In this document: positions 61,186-64,000 of the stretch, one piece after another
Layout of the letters: the number at the start of each line of letters is the position of its first letter
Position numbering within the stretch: the stretch's first letter is position 1
Origin: Flavobacterium sp. UBA7665
GTDB taxonomy: Bacteria; Bacteroidota; Bacteroidia; Flavobacteriales; Flavobacteriaceae
Reading direction: 5' to 3'
Assembly: GCA_002483285.1 (NCBI GenBank)
Contig: DLHP01000019.1
Location: forward strand, 1 to 64,000
DNA: 64,000 bases
The notes under the pieces: model-generated
Seen by the model: the letters and a program-made list of their open reading frames with translations, nothing else
Database searches by the model: none
What the model was told of the DNA's origin: nothing
Made by a program: the position numbers and the translations under genes

Positions 61186-63693
61186 TTAAAACTGCAAACG
61201 CAGTCCCAAGTTAGGGCTAAAGCCAAGCGCGTACGTGTCGACACTCTCAATCGAGTTTCGTTGTTGGTTCACGCGGTAGTAACGGTTCACCTGGTTGTCC
61301 TGGTCTAAAATATTCCACAGTGAAAGGCTCGTGGTCAAGATGGTGTCGGCGGTAAAATTCCAAGTGCGCGAGGCCGAAAAATTAACCTGGAAAAAATCAC
61401 TAAGCTGCGCCGAATTGGCCTCTGTATAGAATATCTTGGGGCTGGCCGGATTGGCCGGGTCGACCATAATTCCCGCCGGCGGCGTGTACAGCCTGCCCGT
61501 ATGCCATTTGGCGCCCAATGCGAGCTTGAGTTTGCCATATTCATAAGTCCCGGCCCAACCAACCGCATGCGAGATGGTGGTATTGTTGGGGAATTCGGCG
61601 GGCGATAAGCGGTCGAACTGGTATTGGTTGTTATTGAACGCGTAAGAAATCCAGGTGTAAAATTTTGGGAAGCTTTTTTGCAGCAGCACTTCTGTACCCC
61701 AAATGCGGTAGTCACCGGTTAGTTCTTCAAACTCATATTGGTTTTGGAATCCTTGGCCTTTGCTTGAAATACCTTGGATTTTCTTGTAGAAATTATCCAC
61801 AGAGAGCAACCATCGGTTATTCGAATAGCCCACACCAAATGACAATTGCCCGCTTTTCTGCAGCGGAATGTCGCCACCATTGGCCAAAGTCCAACGTCTT
61901 TTTTCGATACCCAAAAAGTCCTGCTGTAATTCAATGACTTGTGAGAGGGATTGGCTTTTGGCTTCGGCTAGCAGCGAAAGCGTCCAGTGTTCGGTTAACT
62001 TTTGGCTTACAGACAGTCGCGGCTCTAACCTAAACCGATTGATTTTTTCAAAATAATTGCCGCGCAATCCCACCTGGAAATTCGTTTTTTCATCGCTGCT
62101 TTTGTACTGGCTTTCGGCCACGACGGCGTGCGTACGCGACAGTTGCCTGTCAATACTCGACAACGTAGGATTGTCTATTTGGCTCATGTCCTTGATCCGG
62201 ATTTCATCCAACTGGTAGCCGATATCCAACGAATGTTGTTCACCCAATACAAAACCCTCACGTAACTTAAAGCCATGGTTAAAAACCCGGTTTTGCTGCC
62301 TGGTTTTACGGGTATTGCCGGCTTGGTTTTCGGCGTCGAGTTCATACCAGGACAAATAGGCCTGTAATTCGGTCTGGTGGCGTTGGTTCCAGACCGATTG
62401 CCAATGCAGGCTGGACCCGAAATTCTTTTGGGAGAGGTAACTGTTCTTTTCTAAAAACCCGCTTTGCTGGATGAAATCTACCTGGTTCTCTACGCCAATA
62501 CCGTCAATAATGAGTTCGTGTTTTTCCCCGATTTTCTGGTGGTATTGCAACGAAAAATCATAAAAGTAAAAGTCCTGGTTGGATCCCACAGGTACAGTTT
62601 GGTCCTCATTGAGATCGGTTACGATATTGTTCCTGAACACCCGATTTTCATACGCTTTAAATGCCGGGGTCTTTATGATGTCGGTAAAAGTTCGGCGACC
62701 CGCAGCCTGTATGGTCGACCGGTTGGAGAGCTTGACCTTTGAAAAGAAATTTGCACTGATCATATCCACCGCTACTGCATTGTAACAACTGTCTATCGAC
62801 TGGGTATGCGAGGACATGTCTACCAATGCCGACACGCTTTCGCCGAAGAACGCCGAACTCCCGTTCTTAGAAATCCTGATTTTCGTCGTCACCATTGGGT
62901 TGAACGCAGAAATCAGTCCAAAGAAATGGCTGGTCTGAAACATGCGGATGCCATTCCATAGAAAAAGGTTCTGGTCGTGTGTGCCGCCGCGTACGTTGAG
63001 ATTCGACACTGTTTCATCGATGCTCACCACGCCGGGCAATTGGTGCATGGTCTGGAGCACATCGGGCTCGGTTAGACCGGGCAATATGCCGAATTTCCCT
63101 GGCTTTACCGTGACGGTTCCCGAGGGACTTTTGCTGATTCCGCTGGCCAGGTAGCGTTGCGCCTCGATCGTGGTGAGTTGTTGTACGATGACTTCGAGTG
63201 CAATTTTAGGGCAATCGGGTACGTACAAATCCTGCGGGCTCAGGGTTTTTGGTGCGTAACCTTGGTGCCGGATATTGATGGCGTTGGGTGTAAGCACCGG
63301 CAACTCAAAATAGCCATTGGCATCAGAGGCGACTGTGATGCCCAACGACGCAATGCTGATCGCGGCATGTTCTATTGGCGCGCCCGTTTCGGCATCGATA
63401 AGGTAGCCACACAAGGGCTTGTCCATTTTTTTGTCGTTATAAACCGAGTAGTACTGCTGCGAGATTGCGGCAATTTTAAGGCGGGTGTTTTTTTGGATAT
63501 AGTCCAGTTTTTCCTGTAAGCTAAGTGTCGATGCAGGCGGTAGCAATTGGTAAACGGCCAGCTCCTCATCGATGTAGCTAAAACGAACGCCATGCTGCTG
63601 CGCCATTTCACCGAGGATACGTTTTAATGGCTGGGTTTGCTGCGCCTGGCCCAACGAAGAAAAAAGCAGCAATATGTACAGAAAATAACGCAC
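61186..63693 (-). CDS. TonB-dependent receptor with STN and carboxypeptidase-like domains
   Basis: 835 residues, GTG start 2 bases after the FecR stop. Signal peptide (about 1-17), STN (about 20-97), carboxypeptidase-regulatory-like domain (CGYLIDAETGAPIEHAAISI), plug with MHQLPGVVSIDETVSNLNVRGGTHDQN, then barrel ending in FSPNLGLRLQF. Contrasts with the other receptor, which lacks the middle domain. Signals through FecR upstream; substrate unknown. Confidence 0.92.
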   Translation of the reverse strand: MRYFLYILLLFSSLGQAQQTQPLKRILGEMAQQHGVRFSYIDEELAVYQLLPPASTLSLQEKLDYIQKNTRLKIAAISQQYYSVYNDKKMDKPLCGYLIDAETGAPIEHAAISIASLGITVASDANGYFELPVLTPNAINIRHQGYAPKTLSPQDLYVPDCPKIALEVIVQQLTTIEAQRYLASGISKSPSGTVTVKPGKFGILPGLTEPDVLQTMHQLPGVVSIDETVSNLNVRGGTHDQNLFLWNGIRMFQTSHFFGLISAFNPMVTTKIRISKNGSSAFFGESVSALVDMSSHTQSIDSCYNAVAVDMISANFFSKVKLSNRSTIQAAGRRTFTDIIKTPAFKAYENRVFRNNIVTDLNEDQTVPVGSNQDFYFYDFSLQYHQKIGEKHELIIDGIGVENQVDFIQQSGFLEKNSYLSQKNFGSSLHWQSVWNQRHQTELQAYLSWYELDAENQAGNTRKTRQQNRVFNHGFKLREGFVLGEQHSLDIGYQLDEIRIKDMSQIDNPTLSSIDRQLSRTHAVVAESQYKSSDEKTNFQVGLRGNYFEKINRFRLEPRLSVSQKLTEHWTLSLLAEAKSQSLSQVIELQQDFLGIEKRRWTLANGGDIPLQKSGQLSFGVGYSNNRWLLSVDNFYKKIQGISSKGQGFQNQYEFEELTGDYRIWGTEVLLQKSFPKFYTWISYAFNNNQYQFDRLSPAEFPNNTTISHAVGWAGTYEYGKLKLALGAKWHTGRLYTPPAGIMVDPANPASPKIFYTEANSAQLSDFFQVNFSASRTWNFTADTILTTSLSLWNILDQDNQVNRYYRVNQQRNSIESVDTYALGFSPNLGLRLQF

Positions 63694-63695
63694 CC

Positions 63696-64000
63696 TTATT
63701 GCAACGGGTTAAGGGTAATGGTATTTCCCGATTTCTTCAAATCCAGGTGATAGGTCACCGCAATGATTTTGAGCGCCGCATCGAGGTCATTGCCGGGAAC
63801 CGAGCCCGAAAACAATTGTTGGGTTTGCAACTCGCTGCCAATGGTAACGTCATATTGCCTTTCAAGTTCGGAGAGGACGGCGGCGAAAGCGGCATTTTCA
63901 AAAAGGAGTTCGTGACGCGTCCACTCGGGTGCTACGGCTTTTGTGGCAGCTACGGCTTTGGCGGCTCCGTTAAAGATGATACGCTGTCCGGGCAAGATGA
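63696..64000 (-). CDS. FecR family anti-sigma regulator (3' part, cut by window edge)
   Basis: At least 101 residues of the C-terminal end: PGQRIIFN, then the DUF4974-like segment ELLFENAAFAAVLSELERQYDVTI and a short end TITLNPLQ. The reading frame is open to the window edge and the true start lies outside. Together with the receptor downstream it forms a FecR-receptor pair; an ECF sigma gene is expected beyond the edge. Confidence 0.88.
   Translation of the reverse strand, partial: ILPGQRIIFNGAAKAVAATKAVAPEWTRHELLFENAAFAAVLSELERQYDVTIGSELQTQQLFSGSVPGNDLDAALKIIAVTYHLDLKKSGNTITLNPLQ

Noticed and set aside
1..64000. CRISPR, tRNA, rRNA, IS elements
   Set aside because: I looked for repeat-spacer arrays, cloverleaf patterns and transposase genes and saw none; subtle cases would need dedicated tools.

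Overview
The window reads as chromosomal DNA of a Bacteroidota member, most likely the family Flavobacteriaceae (Flavobacterium-like). The reasons are: four secreted proteins with C-terminal sorting tails of the type IX secretion system (T9SS); two FecR/TonB-dependent receptor loci, the receptors carrying STN domains; near absence of Shine-Dalgarno sites; and promoter elements of the flavobacterial form TTG...TAnnTTTG. No prophage, plasmid, CRISPR array, insertion sequence, rRNA or tRNA was recognised.

Layout. 0.3-5.7 kb (+): a Dps miniferritin, an MlaE-MlaF-MlaD lipid transporter, and a run of small envelope/stress proteins (coiled-coil lipoprotein, Lmo0937-like, YtxH-like, holin-like). 5.7-16.8 kb (-): RibB fused to a degraded RibA half, an LptF/G permease, a LolA-like carrier, FtsK, DgkA, then a peroxide-defence set (Tpx, thioredoxin, 2-Cys peroxiredoxin, KatG). 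17-23 kb: an APC amino acid permease and two T9SS surface proteins, one with leucine-rich repeats. 23.2-30.9 kb: dihydrolipoyl dehydrogenase, DoxX, a DUF4349 lipoprotein, PabB, then TilS-DsbD. 31-36.3 kb (+): a surface-lipoprotein candidate with two Kazal-like domains and three copies of an unnamed Cys-bounded 'YP' module, followed by ECF sigma, FecR anti-sigma and an STN-type TonB receptor; this is the most interesting locus. 36.4-41.1 kb: PH-domain protein, ComM/YifB, YaaA, a secreted C1 peptidase and a coiled-coil protein. 41.4-46.2 kb (-): a TetR-TolC-HlyD-MFS efflux locus. 46.3-50.5 kb: glutamine amidotransferase (TrpG/PabA), MarR with two YceI proteins, and a TlpA-redoxin-rhodanese operon. 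50.5-64 kb (-): a small membrane protein, a large PAS histidine kinase, an AsmA-like protein, a T9SS metzincin and a T9SS sugar dehydrogenase, then a second TonB receptor and a FecR gene cut by the window edge.

Intergenic DNA is unusually structured. Six dispersed stem-loop repeats share conserved arms; in five of them an inner stem changes sequence from copy to copy but stays complementary. Three other spacers hold short tandem units in inverted orientation, two of them enclosing a terminator. Good operator candidates lie in front of marR and tetR. Several starts were moved from the longest reading frame to the start that fits the family, signal peptide or ATGA overlaps.

All calls come from reading the sequence and from recalled family knowledge; no database search was run.
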